The position numbers and the translations under genes are program-made. From contig NZ_CP076853.1 in assembly GCF_018987265.1 (NCBI RefSeq), positions 1,736,001-1,800,000 of the forward strand: a stretch of 64,000 bases of DNA. The letters are read 5' to 3'. How positions within the stretch are numbered: position 1 is the stretch's first letter; the number at the start of each line of letters is the position of its first letter. The notes under the pieces are model-generated. The model did no database searches, was not told where the DNA came from, and was given only the letters and a program-made list of their open reading frames with translations. Source of the stretch: Rhizobium sp. WYJ-E13. Its GTDB lineage: Bacteria > Pseudomonadota > Alphaproteobacteria > Rhizobiales > Rhizobiaceae. Of the stretch, positions 17,788 through 26,325 are shown one piece after another.

Positions 17788-18804
17788 TCAATGCTTGCCG
17801 GAAACACCGGCCTGGCTGAAGGTCGCCATGCCGGAATGGCAGGCGGCGGCCGCCTTGACGATACCGGCGGCCAGCGCCGCACCCGTGCCTTCGCCAAGCC
17901 GCATGCCGAGCGCCAGGAGCGGCGTCTTGCCGAGCTGTTCGATGGCCCGCAGATGGCCGGGCTCGGCCGAAACGTGGCCGATCAAGCAATGGTCGAGCGC
18001 AGACGGGTTGGCCGCCCGCAGAATCGCGCCGGCAGCGGTTGCCGTATAACCGTCGATCAGGACAGGAATACGCTCCATGCGCGCCGCAAGGATGGCGCCC
18101 GCCATCGCTGCAATCTCGCGCCCGCCGAGCCGGCGCATGATCTCAAGGGGATCATCGAGGTGGTCGCTGTGCAGCTCCACGGCACGCTCGACGGCATCGA
18201 TCTTGCGCTCCAGCATCTCGCCTTCCGAGCCCGTGCCGGGGCCGACCCAATCGCGCGCCGTACCGCCGTAAAGCGCATAGTTGATCGCAGCCGCGATCGT
18301 CGTGTTGCCGATGCCCATTTCGCCGATGCAGAGCAGGTCCGTGCCGCCTGCAATCGCTTCCATGCCGAAGGCCATGGTGGCGGCGCAGTCGCGCTCGGTC
18401 AGTGCTGCTTCCTGGGTGATGTCGCCGGTCGGGTAATCGAGCGCCAGGTCGAAGACTTTCAGGCCGAGGTCATAGGCAACGCAGATCTGGTTGATCGCCG
18501 CCCCGCCGGCCGCGAAATTCTCCACCATCTGCTGCGTCACTTCGGGCGGGAAAGGCGTGATGCCCTGCCGCACGACGCCATGATTGCCGGCGAAGATCGC
18601 CACCAGCGGCCGGTTGACGGCAGGCGATCTGCCCGTCCAGCCGGCGAGCCAGAAAGCGATCTCTTCAAGACGGCCAAGTGCACCCGGCGGCTTCGTCAGT
18701 TGCGCGTCGCGTTCGCGAGCAGCGACCAGCGCGCGGGAATCAGGCCCCGGCAGGTCGCGGAGAAGGGCGCGAAAATCGTCGAACGGCAGGCCTGAAACGC
18801 TCAT
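17788..18804 (-). CDS. cobT: Nicotinate-nucleotide-dimethylbenzimidazole phosphoribosyltransferase
   Basis: 338 residues from the ATG at 18804. CobT (CobU in Pseudomonas denitrificans nomenclature) makes alpha-ribazole phosphate for the lower ligand of cobalamin. Hallmarks: LTKPPGALGRLE, AGNHGVVRQGITPFPPEV, GEMGIGNTTIAAAI and the C-terminal LGMRLGEGTGAALA with its catalytic glutamate. It is divergent from cobS (162 bp gap). No cobalamin riboswitch was found in that gap. Confidence 0.95.
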   Translation of the reverse strand: MSVSGLPFDDFRALLRDLPGPDSRALVAARERDAQLTKPPGALGRLEEIAFWLAGWTGRSPAVNRPLVAIFAGNHGVVRQGITPFPPEVTQQMVENFAAGGAAINQICVAYDLGLKVFDLALDYPTGDITQEAALTERDCAATMAFGMEAIAGGTDLLCIGEMGIGNTTIAAAINYALYGGTARDWVGPGTGSEGEMLERKIDAVERAVELHSDHLDDPLEIMRRLGGREIAAMAGAILAARMERIPVLIDGYTATAAGAILRAANPSALDHCLIGHVSAEPGHLRAIEQLGKTPLLALGMRLGEGTGAALAAGIVKAAAACHSGMATFSQAGVSGKH

Positions 18805-18966
18805 CTGAATGGCTTTCCTTGTATTCTTGTCTTTTCCCGGCAAATCGGGTTCCTTGCGTGGCGACTCTCTTAAAGCGACCGGCTCTGGCTCACAACTCAA
18901 AAAGCCCGAAGACGACAGTCACCCGAGAAGACAAAAACGCCGCAGGAGAGACGGGGACCGAAGAGA

Positions 18967-19758
18967 ATGATCCCAGGAATGATAAAAGCCATAGTGGTCG
19001 ATGCCGCGCGCGCCGTGGCTTTCCTGAGCCGCATACCCATGCCGCCATGGCTGTTTGCCGGCTATGACGGCAAGCTTGGCCGGCTGGTCCGCGTCTTCCC
19101 TGTCGCCGGTCTCCTCATCGGCGCCCTGCCCGCCCTCGTTTTCCTTGTGATGCTGGCGTTTCGCACCGACCGGCAGATGGCGGCTTTCGTGGCACTCGCC
19201 GTGCAGACGATCCTGACCGGCGCGCTGCATGAGGACGGGCTTGCCGATACGGCCGATGGTATCGGTGGCGGCAAGTCGCGCGAGCAGAGCCTTATCATCA
19301 TGAAGGACAGCCGCATCGGCAGCTTTGGCGCCATCGCCCTCATCCTCTCTTTCGCACTCAGGGCGTCGGCCCTTGCTGCGATCGCCCGTGAAGCATCGCC
19401 CCTTGCCGCTGCCCTTGCCATTCCCGCCGTTGCCGCCCTCAGCCGTGGAGCGATCGCCTGGCACTGGCAGCGCCTTCCCGCCGCAAAGCCAGACGGGCTC
19501 GCGGCTTCCGCAGGAAGCCCCACCGAGGTAACGATGCAGATCGCCCTCGTCACGGCAGGTTTTGCGACGGCAATCCTCATCTGGCCGGCGCTCGGTCTTC
19601 AACCGCTCGTCTCAGCCCTCCTTGGCGCAGGCCTTTCCGCGCTCGCCTTCACCTGGTTCGTCCGCCGCAGGCTTGGCGGCCACACCGGCGACACGCTCGG
19701 CGCCACCCAGCAGATTTGCGAGGTCGCAGCCTTCTGCGCCCTTGCCATGGCCCTCTGA
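18967..19758 (+). CDS. cobS: Adenosylcobinamide-GDP ribazoletransferase (cobalamin synthase)
   Basis: 263 residues, integral membrane protein. CobS (CobV) joins adenosylcobinamide-GDP with alpha-ribazole. The signature [18 protein letters not shown] with its metal-binding acidic residues, followed by [11 protein letters not shown], is clear, and about six hydrophobic segments follow. It is divergent from cobT, which supplies its second substrate. Confidence 0.95.
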   Translation: MIPGMIKAIVVDAARAVAFLSRIPMPPWLFAGYDGKLGRLVRVFPVAGLLIGALPALVFLVMLAFRTDRQMAAFVALAVQTILTGALHEDGLADTADGIGGGKSREQSLIIMKDSRIGSFGAIALILSFALRASALAAIAREASPLAAALAIPAVAALSRGAIAWHWQRLPAAKPDGLAASAGSPTEVTMQIALVTAGFATAILIWPALGLQPLVSALLGAGLSALAFTWFVRRRLGGHTGDTLGATQQICEVAAFCALAMAL

Positions 19759-19776
19759 AATCCCGATATATCGCCC

Positions 19777-19974
19777 ATGCGAACACCCTGCATCCGCGTA
19801 TGCTCTCTGGATCCTCTCACTCGTCTCTGCGCCGGATGTGGCCGCACAACGGATGAAATTGCCGGCTGGATGCGCTTTTCCGACGAGGAGCGCGAAACCA
19901 TCATGGAAAATCTGCCCGCCCGCCTCGCCGCCCCTGTTTCCGAATCGACGAAAACCCTGGAGACGACAGGCTGA
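19777..19974 (+). CDS. DUF1289-family small cysteine protein
   Basis: 65 residues. Four cysteines in PCIRVCSLDP and CAGCGRT, then the conserved EIAGWMRFSDEER, identify the DUF1289 family of small probable metal- or Fe-S-binding proteins with unknown role. It begins 18 bp after cobS, and its TGA overlaps the ATG of the next gene (TGATG), so the three genes probably form one transcript. Confidence 0.88.
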   Translation: MRTPCIRVCSLDPLTRLCAGCGRTTDEIAGWMRFSDEERETIMENLPARLAAPVSESTKTLETTG

Positions 19975-20672
19975 TGCGCCTCATCCTCCTGCTTGCCGTC
20001 ATCGGCATCGGCCTTGCCGTCCTGCTCTTCAACAGCGACCAGAGCCGCATTTTCGGGCTGGCAAATGATGATTTCGGCCGCTTCGTCTACCTGCTGCCGA
20101 TCGCCCTCATGCTGGCAGCCGGCATCTGGGGCAGCCGTCGAAACATAGGCCAGAGCCTGCGGCAATTCATGATCTGGCTCGTCATCATCCTGGCGCTCGC
20201 CACCGCCTATCTCTACCGGCAGGATGCGCTCGGTGTCGGCAACCGCCTGCTTGCCGGCCTCGTGCCCGGCCGCGCCGTCGTCGTCACGACCAGCGAGGGC
20301 GGCCAGGAAGTCATCGTCCACAAGATGCTGAACGGCCATTTCGAAGCCGAGGTTTCGGTCAACGGCCAGTCCGTGCCGATGCTGGTCGATACCGGCGCCA
20401 GCATGGTGGCGCTCTCGCATGAGGATGCGCTGCGCATCGGCATAGACCCGAAGCAGCTCACCTACTCCATGACCGTGATGACTGCCAACGGCCGCGCCCG
20501 CGCCGCCCCGGTTACCCTCGATCAGGTGGCGATCGGCCCGATCGTGCGCAGCAATGTCGCAGCAACGGTTGCCGAAGACGGCAGGCTCGACCAGAGCCTG
20601 CTTGGCATGAGTTTTCTGGAAACGCTGGGCTCTCTGCAGATGCAGACGGATGAGCTGCGGATGCGGGACTGA
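19974..20672 (+). CDS. Membrane-anchored retropepsin-like aspartic protease (TIGR02281 type)
   Basis: 232 residues. Three N-terminal hydrophobic helices (about 1-20, 38-52, 62-80) and a C-terminal periplasmic retroviral-type aspartic protease domain with the active site MLVDTGASMVALS and a flap-like TYSMTVMTANG. Such single-domain proteases act as dimers. Translation is coupled to DUF1289 (TGATG). After its TGA, the same frame stays open for 38 more protein-like codons, see findings. Confidence 0.85.
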   Translation: MRLILLLAVIGIGLAVLLFNSDQSRIFGLANDDFGRFVYLLPIALMLAAGIWGSRRNIGQSLRQFMIWLVIILALATAYLYRQDALGVGNRLLAGLVPGRAVVVTTSEGGQEVIVHKMLNGHFEAEVSVNGQSVPMLVDTGASMVALSHEDALRIGIDPKQLTYSMTVMTANGRARAAPVTLDQVAIGPIVRSNVAATVAEDGRLDQSLLGMSFLETLGSLQMQTDELRMRD

Positions 20673-20789
20673 CAACCGCATCTGCCTTGCGGCATCGGCC
20701 CCGGCATCTTCCAGACAATCGCCGACGACCGAGTCGGCAGCCAGGAACTGATCGCCGTTCTCCACCGGATGCTGGAAGACAAGCACTAA

Positions 20790-20842
20790 GCATCGGCCCG
20801 AAATCGAATCGATTTTCGGAAAGCCTGATGCGTATATTCAAA
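20790..20842. repeat. Interspersed palindromic repeat, family B, copy 1
   Basis: Begins GCATCGGCCCGAAATCG and ends GGAAAGCCTGATGCGT. The arms GCATCGGC and GCCTGATGC are near-complementary, and the middle CGAAATCGAATCGATTTTCG is itself a dyad, so the element can fold into a cruciform or RNA stem. Related copies lie at 34564-34619 and, inverted, at 55640-55692. Confidence 0.75.
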
Positions 20843-20854
20843 AGAGAGAGCCCG

Positions 20855-21826
20855 TCACAGGCCCCGCACGAAATCGATCATTGCGCGGCTGACGATGTCA
20901 GGCTGCTCCTGCGGTAGCCAATGGCCCGCACCGGGCACGAACTTTGTCGTTCTCAGGCGAGGCGCGAGCGCCGGCATCGCTGCGATGATCTCCCGCATGC
21001 CGGGGATCGCAAGGCCCGTATCGCGTTCGCCGGCAATGAACAGCGCGGGAATCTCGACCTTCAGCCCATTCAGAGCCTTCTGCAATTCCCAGTTCCGGTC
21101 GAGATTGCGGTAATAGTTCAGGCCGCCGCGAAAGCCCGATGCCTTGAATGCGTCGACAAAGACTTGGAGGTCGGATTGCGGCAGCCAGCCGGGAAGTGTT
21201 TCGCTTTCCGGCAAATCGGCAAGCAGACCCGATGCGCGCGACACCATGCCGAAGGGATTGGGCGTCCCGTCGCACGGCAGCCGCGGGCCTGCCTCACCGC
21301 CGGCGGCGCCGTAGATCTTGCGCAGCGTCGACTCCACGTTCCGCTTGAATTCGGCTTCCGCCACTCCCGGTTTCTGAAAGTAGAGCACGTAAAGCAGGTG
21401 ATCCGGCGTCTCCGGAAAGATCTTCGTCGGCGGCACGGGCGGCTGGCCCATGAGGGGCACGCTCATTGCGACAACGCCGCGGAACCGGTCCGGGCGCATC
21501 AGCGCAGCCTGCCAGGCAACCGTTGCACCCCAGTCATTGCCGGCAATAACGGCCTTTTCCTCGCCAAGCGCATCGACAAGCGCCACCATGTCGGCCACGA
21601 GATCGAAGACCGTGTAGGCGCCGATCGTATCCGGGCTTTCCGTCCGGCCATAACCGCGCATATCAGGCGCCACGGCATGAAAACCCTCCTCGGCAAGTGC
21701 GCTGACCTGATGGCGCCAGGCATGTGAGGTCTCAGGAAACCCATGGCAGAGCAGCACCAGCGGCCCCTGGCCGGCCTCGCAGATGTTCATCCTCAAGGTT
21801 GCGGTTTCAATCATGCGCTGCTGCAT
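20855..21826 (-). CDS. Alpha/beta hydrolase, epoxide-hydrolase-like
   Basis: 323 residues from the ATG at 21826. The HGFPETSHAWRHQ oxyanion motif, nucleophile elbow with aspartate GNDWGATVAWQ, lid region, two YF-type tyrosines and the catalytic GAGHWLPQEQP histidine match soluble epoxide hydrolases. Haloalkane or fluoroacetate dehalogenase activity is an alternative. It is divergent from an Rrf2 regulator with an inverted-repeat site between them, which may control it. Confidence 0.85.
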   Translation of the reverse strand: MQQRMIETATLRMNICEAGQGPLVLLCHGFPETSHAWRHQVSALAEEGFHAVAPDMRGYGRTESPDTIGAYTVFDLVADMVALVDALGEEKAVIAGNDWGATVAWQAALMRPDRFRGVVAMSVPLMGQPPVPPTKIFPETPDHLLYVLYFQKPGVAEAEFKRNVESTLRKIYGAAGGEAGPRLPCDGTPNPFGMVSRASGLLADLPESETLPGWLPQSDLQVFVDAFKASGFRGGLNYYRNLDRNWELQKALNGLKVEIPALFIAGERDTGLAIPGMREIIAAMPALAPRLRTTKFVPGAGHWLPQEQPDIVSRAMIDFVRGL

Positions 21827-21936
21827 CTCTGCCTCCTCGATATCAGGGCTGCTGCACCCGGAAAAATCGCATCCGGGCGGTGTTGAATCTTTCATTCTGT
21901 ATCTTTTTACGTTACAGAAAACAGGAGTCAATAGAC

Positions 21937-21955
21937 CGTAACATTATTTGTTACG
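21937..21955. promoter_or_regulatory. Inverted-repeat operator upstream of the Rrf2 gene
   Basis: CGTAAC-N7-GTTACG (CGTAACATTATTTGTTACG) ends 16 bp before the Rrf2 ATG, and a related TTACGTTAC lies at 21907-21915. AT-rich dyads of this kind are typical of Rrf2-family targets. The position suits control of both the regulator and the divergent hydrolase. Confidence 0.6.
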
Positions 21956-21971
21956 CTATGGAGAAGCACAG

Positions 21972-22409
21972 ATGCGGCAAGACGGAAGACTGGCACGGAT
22001 GATCCATGTTCTCGTCCACATGGGATTGCTGGGCGGCCGGGAAACGAGCGAGCGTATCGCCCAGATGCTCAACACCAACCCTGTCGTCGTTCGCCGCACC
22101 ATGGCGTCGCTGCGCCAATACGGCATCGTCGAATCGGAAGGTGGCCGCGGCGGCGGCTGGTCGCTGACGAAGCCGCTTGCGGACATCACCATTCTGGATG
22201 TGCAGCGCGCCCTGCAAGGCGAAACGATCCTCGATGCGCCGCTTTCCAACGATCACCCATCCTGCCCTGTCGAGCGCGCCGCCAATGCCAAACTCCAGCG
22301 CGCCTTCGAAAGCGCCGAACAGACGCTGGAACGGGAATTCCAGAAGGTGACGCTGGCCGAAATCGGCAAGATCGCCATGATTTCAGCCGGAGCCGGAAAG
22401 ACTGGCTGA
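21972..22409 (+). CDS. Rrf2-family transcriptional regulator
   Basis: 145 residues from the ATG at 21972, chosen because GGAG sits eight bases upstream; a TTG at 21948 is an alternative. Winged HTH with SERIAQMLNTNPVVVRRTMASLR and the family wing GRGGGWSLTKP. Only one cysteine (DHPSCPVE) is present, so it lacks the three-cysteine Fe-S ligand set of IscR or NsrR and probably senses by another route. Confidence 0.9.
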   Translation: MRQDGRLARMIHVLVHMGLLGGRETSERIAQMLNTNPVVVRRTMASLRQYGIVESEGGRGGGWSLTKPLADITILDVQRALQGETILDAPLSNDHPSCPVERAANAKLQRAFESAEQTLEREFQKVTLAEIGKIAMISAGAGKTG

Positions 22410-22462
22410 TTGGCCGAAACAATTGCCGGCAAGCTCACAAAAGATGACGGGCACCTCCCAAT

Positions 22463-23089
22463 TCAATGCGCCCTGCCATGCAGCAATGTGTCAAAGACCA
22501 TTTGCTTGAATGCCTCGAGCGGCGCCGCGCCGCGCTCGGCGCGCATACGCAGAAGCGCTCCCTCCCAGCTGTTCAGGATGAAATCCGCAAGTGTATCGGC
22601 AGGCAGGTCGCCAGCAAGCGCGCCATCCCTCTGGGCTTCAGCCAGGCAAGCCGCGATCACCCCGCTCCAGCGGCGAAAATGTGTTGCCACATGCTGGCGG
22701 ATCAATTCGCTATGGTCGACCGTCTCGGCGCTGAAATTGCCGAGCACGCAGCCCTGCACAAATCCTCTCAAGGCGAAAGAAGCGGCGCGGTCGTCGAAAT
22801 AGGCTTTGAGCCGACGAAGCGGCGGTTTGTCGGCATCGGCAAGAAAGCCCGTGAGCCGGGCAAGCGCCTGCTCGGAATAACGATCGCAGACCTCCGCGCC
22901 GAAAGCCTCTTTGCTGTCGAAGTAATTGTAGAAAGAGCCCTTTGGCACGTTGATGTCGTCGACGATCTTCTGGATGCCGGTCGCGGCGAATCCATTGGCA
23001 TGGATCTCTTTCAAACCCGCCTCGATGAGTTTTTGCCGCGTCTGCGCATTCGGCTTCGGACCGCGGCGGGCCGGCTTGGCTGCGTCCAT
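22463..23089 (-). CDS. TetR/AcrR-family transcriptional repressor
   Basis: 208 residues. N-terminal HTH with GFAATGIQKIVDDINVPKGS and FYNYFDSKEAFG, then a C-terminal TetR_C-like domain resembling repressors of the AcuR/NemR group. It is divergent from a metallo-hydrolase gene, the likely target; the 106 bp between them contain a GACCGGTC dyad. Confidence 0.9.
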   Translation of the reverse strand: MDAAKPARRGPKPNAQTRQKLIEAGLKEIHANGFAATGIQKIVDDINVPKGSFYNYFDSKEAFGAEVCDRYSEQALARLTGFLADADKPPLRRLKAYFDDRAASFALRGFVQGCVLGNFSAETVDHSELIRQHVATHFRRWSGVIAACLAEAQRDGALAGDLPADTLADFILNSWEGALLRMRAERGAAPLEAFKQMVFDTLLHGRAH

Positions 23090-23114
23090 TTTACCCTCTT
23101 GAACAATTATAGAC

Positions 23115-23122
23115 GACCGGTC
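23115..23122. promoter_or_regulatory. GACCGGTC dyad between tetR and the metallo-hydrolase
   Basis: Perfect 8-bp palindrome GACCGGTC in an AT-rich context (ATAGACGACCGGTCATAT), 26 bp upstream of the TetR ATG. Many TetR repressors of this group bind a centre of the type ACCGGT. This is a candidate operator only. Confidence 0.5.
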
Positions 23123-23195
23123 ATATATTTATTGTCCTGCTGCGAAAATCAAGCGATTTCACTCCCTCACTCCAACTCTTCAGGAAATTGCCACC

Positions 23196-24053
23196 ATGAC
23201 TTCCAGCCCCTCCACTAGCCTGCGCTACGATGTTCTGACAATCCGCCGCCCCGGCCTCAGCCGCGACGTGCCATCAGGCGATCCGTCTCTCCAATGGGTG
23301 GCCAATTCCGCCACGCTGATCTCCGGCGAGCACGAGGCCGTGCTCGTCGATACCTTCCTGACCGAACCGCAGGCGAGAACCCTCGCCGACTGGGTGGAAG
23401 CGAGCGGCAAGCGGCTGAAGGCCATCTACATCACCCACGGCCATGGCGACCATTTCTTCGGCATCGGCACGCTGCGTGAACGCTTTCCCGATGCGAAGGC
23501 CTATGCCGTCGCTGATGTCGTGGAGGCGATGCGCCGCCAGAGTGCGCCGGATATGCTCGATGGTTTCTGGCGAAAACTCTTCCCCGGCGAAATATCGAAG
23601 ACGCTTGAGGTCGCTGATGTCCTGCAAACACCGGAACTGGAGCTCGAAGGCCACAGACTGATCCCCATCGATGCCGGCCATACCGACATGTCGCGCTCCA
23701 CCTGCCTTCACGTACCCTCAATCGGCCTCATCGTCGGTGGCGACGTGGTCTATAACGGCATCCACTGCTACCTCGGCGAAACCACACGCGAGAGCCGTCA
23801 ACACTGGATCGAAACGCTCGACAGGCTGAAAAAGCTTGAACCCAAAGCCGTCATCGCCGGCCACAAGATCCCCGAAAATGCCGATGATCCCGGCATCATC
23901 GACGAGACGCAGCAATATCTGCGCGATTTCAACCGGATCGAACTGGAGACGACGACAGCACGTGAATTGTTCGACGCCATGCTGGCGCTATATCCGCACC
24001 GCGCCAATCCGGGCTCGCTCTGGGGCGCAGCCAAGGTCGCGAAAGGCGCCTGA
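23196..24053 (+). CDS. Metallo-beta-lactamase-fold hydrolase
   Basis: 285 residues. Zinc site motif THGHGDHFFG, a downstream metal ligand in PIDAGHTDM, the D in VGGDVVYNG and a final H in VIAGHKIPEN cover the binuclear metal ligands of the glyoxalase II-like MBL fold. Substrate unknown. The divergent TetR gene suggests that it is inducible. Confidence 0.88.
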   Translation: MTSSPSTSLRYDVLTIRRPGLSRDVPSGDPSLQWVANSATLISGEHEAVLVDTFLTEPQARTLADWVEASGKRLKAIYITHGHGDHFFGIGTLRERFPDAKAYAVADVVEAMRRQSAPDMLDGFWRKLFPGEISKTLEVADVLQTPELELEGHRLIPIDAGHTDMSRSTCLHVPSIGLIVGGDVVYNGIHCYLGETTRESRQHWIETLDRLKKLEPKAVIAGHKIPENADDPGIIDETQQYLRDFNRIELETTTARELFDAMLALYPHRANPGSLWGAAKVAKGA

Positions 24054-24101
24054 CCCCGCTCATTCGCCCCGGGCTGCCGGGCGTTTGCGCGGCGTGCCGT
24101 A

Positions 24102-24554
24102 TCAGACCGTGACGAGATCGGCGTGCCCGAAGCCCTTGGAATAATCGAGCACGGAAATCACCTTCGGCACGACACGGAAGATGCAGATCTGATCCCGCGT
24201 CGGCATGGAGATCGACAGACCTTCCTGAGCCGGATATTTCGCCGGCATGAGACGCAACACCCTGTCCGCCTCGTCAGGGTCTTTCACCTTCTCCGCATGC
24301 GCCGCCATCGACAGGCCGGTGATTTCCATCACCTGCCCGGCATCAGGGTTGATCGTCAGCGACACCCTGTTGTCGCGCGCGATGTTGGCGGCCTTCTGGC
24401 TGTCCGGACCGCAGAGGAAATAGAGCGTCAGCCCGTCATTGACGTAACCGACCGTCGTCGCCTGCGGCCAGCCATCCGGCCGCAGCGTCGCAACGCTCAT
24501 GATGCGCTGGCCGTCCAATATCGCCTGGATCGTCTTCCTGATCGCCTCGTCCAT
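24102..24554 (-). CDS. Pyridoxamine 5'-phosphate oxidase-like flavin-binding protein
   Basis: 150 residues from the ATG at 24554, which has GGAGG five bases upstream. Split-barrel fold: RIMSVATLRPDGWPQATTV, a GPDSQKAANIARDNRVSLTI flavin-contact stretch and a C-terminal FRVVPKVISVLDYSKGFGHAD. Family members bind FMN or F420-like cofactors and reduce small molecules; substrate unknown. Confidence 0.85.
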   Translation of the reverse strand: MDEAIRKTIQAILDGQRIMSVATLRPDGWPQATTVGYVNDGLTLYFLCGPDSQKAANIARDNRVSLTINPDAGQVMEITGLSMAAHAEKVKDPDEADRVLRLMPAKYPAQEGLSISMPTRDQICIFRVVPKVISVLDYSKGFGHADLVTV

Positions 24555-24739
24555 GGATGCCTCCATTCCGCTTGATGACGAAACAAGCCTGTCTCCATGA
24601 CCCACATCAGGCATTGACGCATATCAACGGAAAACCCATGTCCCAACCGGACAGACGGTCGTAGCGATCGACACGCCGTCGAATAGGATAGCCTGGACGT
24701 CTATTTCCAGACAGTCCGCCGAAACGAGAAGGATATTCC

Positions 24740-25120
24740 GTGCACCCCGACATCAGGCTTCTCCACGGCTTTCGCCTGCTTCTCCGCAATCCGGATGGTC
24801 CGCGGCTGACTGCCGACAGCGGCTTCAACGACCTGATCGGCCATGCCCTCGGCGAAGCCGCCGATTGGGTTGTGCTGCCGGTCGAACGCCTGCCCGAGGG
24901 TTTCCTGAACCTCCGCTCAGGCATTGCCGGCGCCACGATCCAGAAATTCGTGAACTACCGGCTGCGCCTCGCCATCATCGGCAATATAGACGCCGGGCTT
25001 GCCGGCAGCAACGCACTGCGAAGCTTCGTTCATGAGACCAATCGCGGTACGGATTGCTGGTTTCTCGATACGATGGAAGAGTTCGAGACCAGGCTCTCGG
25101 CTTTCAGCACACCGGCCTAA
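24740..25120 (+). CDS. DUF4180-family protein
   Basis: 126 residues, GTG start preceded by GAAGGA. The segment PEGFLNLRSGIAGATIQKF with VNYRLRLAIIGNI and SFVHETNRG is characteristic of DUF4180, whose role is unknown. It is 185 bp from the flavin protein and convergent with the next gene; no operon partners. Confidence 0.8.
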   Translation: MHPDIRLLHGFRLLLRNPDGPRLTADSGFNDLIGHALGEAADWVVLPVERLPEGFLNLRSGIAGATIQKFVNYRLRLAIIGNIDAGLAGSNALRSFVHETNRGTDCWFLDTMEEFETRLSAFSTPA

Positions 25121-25163
25121 GTCACAGTTTTATCGTGATAATGCGGGAATCCAATGGGCGGCA

Positions 25164-26156
25164 TTACGTAAGGGAAGCCGTCCAGCCATCCCACCATTTC
25201 AAGACGCGCAGCGCCCTGAGCGTCACCCAGCGGGAGGGCTCTCCCTCGCCGTCATCCATCACGAACCAGGCCCTGCCGGACAAGCGCCAGTCGAGCGGCC
25301 ATCTCCCATCCTCCAGTCGCCGCGAGCGAAGGTATTCAATTGCCTCCGTCAACCGCATATCAGGTGTCTCTCCTGTCAGCAGGCTTGACGCGCGAAAATA
25401 ATCGAGCGCCCGCAGCACATCAAAGCGCCAGCGGTTCGGATGGAGGAACTGCATGAATTTTTCATCGACCGGCTCGCCGGTGCTGAGCCGCCGCATCAGT
25501 TGCCGCGACAACAGATAGTCCTCGCCCGAACGCCGCGCCTCGCGCGACTGCTCCGTGCCGCCGGTCGCCCGCTCATATTCCAGCAGTCCCTCAAGCACAT
25601 TGATCGTCGTGTGGAAGGACGAGCGCACCGAGCCATTCGCCCGCTCGCAGTTCCAGCCGCCATCCGCCTGGCGTTCGCCGAGCAATCTTTCCACAATCGG
25701 CGAGACATCGACGCCGAAATAAGCGCCGTCGCCAACCGTCCGGCCATTGATGCATTCCTCAACCTCGCCCTCCCAGAAGGGCTGCCCGCCCTCGTCCCAG
25801 CGGCAATTGGCGCCGATGAGCGCGACGGTTCTCTTTGCGCTCTCGCAGCGCGGATCGAGCCCGAATTCGCGAAGCTGCGTCAGCGAAAAATTCGTCGCCG
25901 TCCAGGGCTGGCCGGTCGCCTGCCATTCCTCGCGGGTGAAATCGCTGGGCAGGAAGGAGCCTCCTGCCCATTGCCCGTCCGCATCCTGATAGGACAGTAG
26001 CTCGGCACCCCACCCTTCCCGCTCCACCTTCTGCCGCTCGGCGGACCAGACAGGCTCCGGCGCATCGAAGAGATCGCGCAGCACCTGCCAGCGGATGGCC
26101 GGGTCGGAGGCCAGCAGCCAGTCGATCACGGACGTCTCTGAGGGTGGCATCGGCAA
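25164..26156 (-). CDS. Squalene-cyclase-like alpha/alpha-barrel protein
   Basis: 330 residues with repeated DADGQWAGG, QADGGWNCE and EDGRWPLDW segments, the QW-type repeats of prenyltransferase/squalene-oxidase-like alpha/alpha barrels. It is about half the length of a true squalene-hopene cyclase and lacks a visible DXDD protonation motif, so a cyclase reaction is unlikely. Homologues are commonly labelled squalene cyclase. No isoprenoid genes adjoin it. Confidence 0.7.
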   Translation of the reverse strand: MPMPPSETSVIDWLLASDPAIRWQVLRDLFDAPEPVWSAERQKVEREGWGAELLSYQDADGQWAGGSFLPSDFTREEWQATGQPWTATNFSLTQLREFGLDPRCESAKRTVALIGANCRWDEGGQPFWEGEVEECINGRTVGDGAYFGVDVSPIVERLLGERQADGGWNCERANGSVRSSFHTTINVLEGLLEYERATGGTEQSREARRSGEDYLLSRQLMRRLSTGEPVDEKFMQFLHPNRWRFDVLRALDYFRASSLLTGETPDMRLTEAIEYLRSRRLEDGRWPLDWRLSGRAWFVMDDGEGEPSRWVTLRALRVLKWWDGWTASLT

Positions 26157-26325
26157 GGCTCCCTTTTGCTTGCAAATACCAACGCAGCTTGGCCAAACCC
26201 ATGGCTGTCGTCAACATCACTGGACCCGGCGCGGAGGTGACGCCCAGCGGAGAGACTCCCTCTTCGCTCCTCCGCCTGATATAGGCAGGGCGTGCCCATC
26301 CTTGTCATGGAGCACGGAGCCCACG

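Noticed and set aside
18805..18966. Cobalamin riboswitch between cobT and cobS
   Set aside because: No B12-box sequence or characteristic folding core could be recognised in the 162-bp gap.
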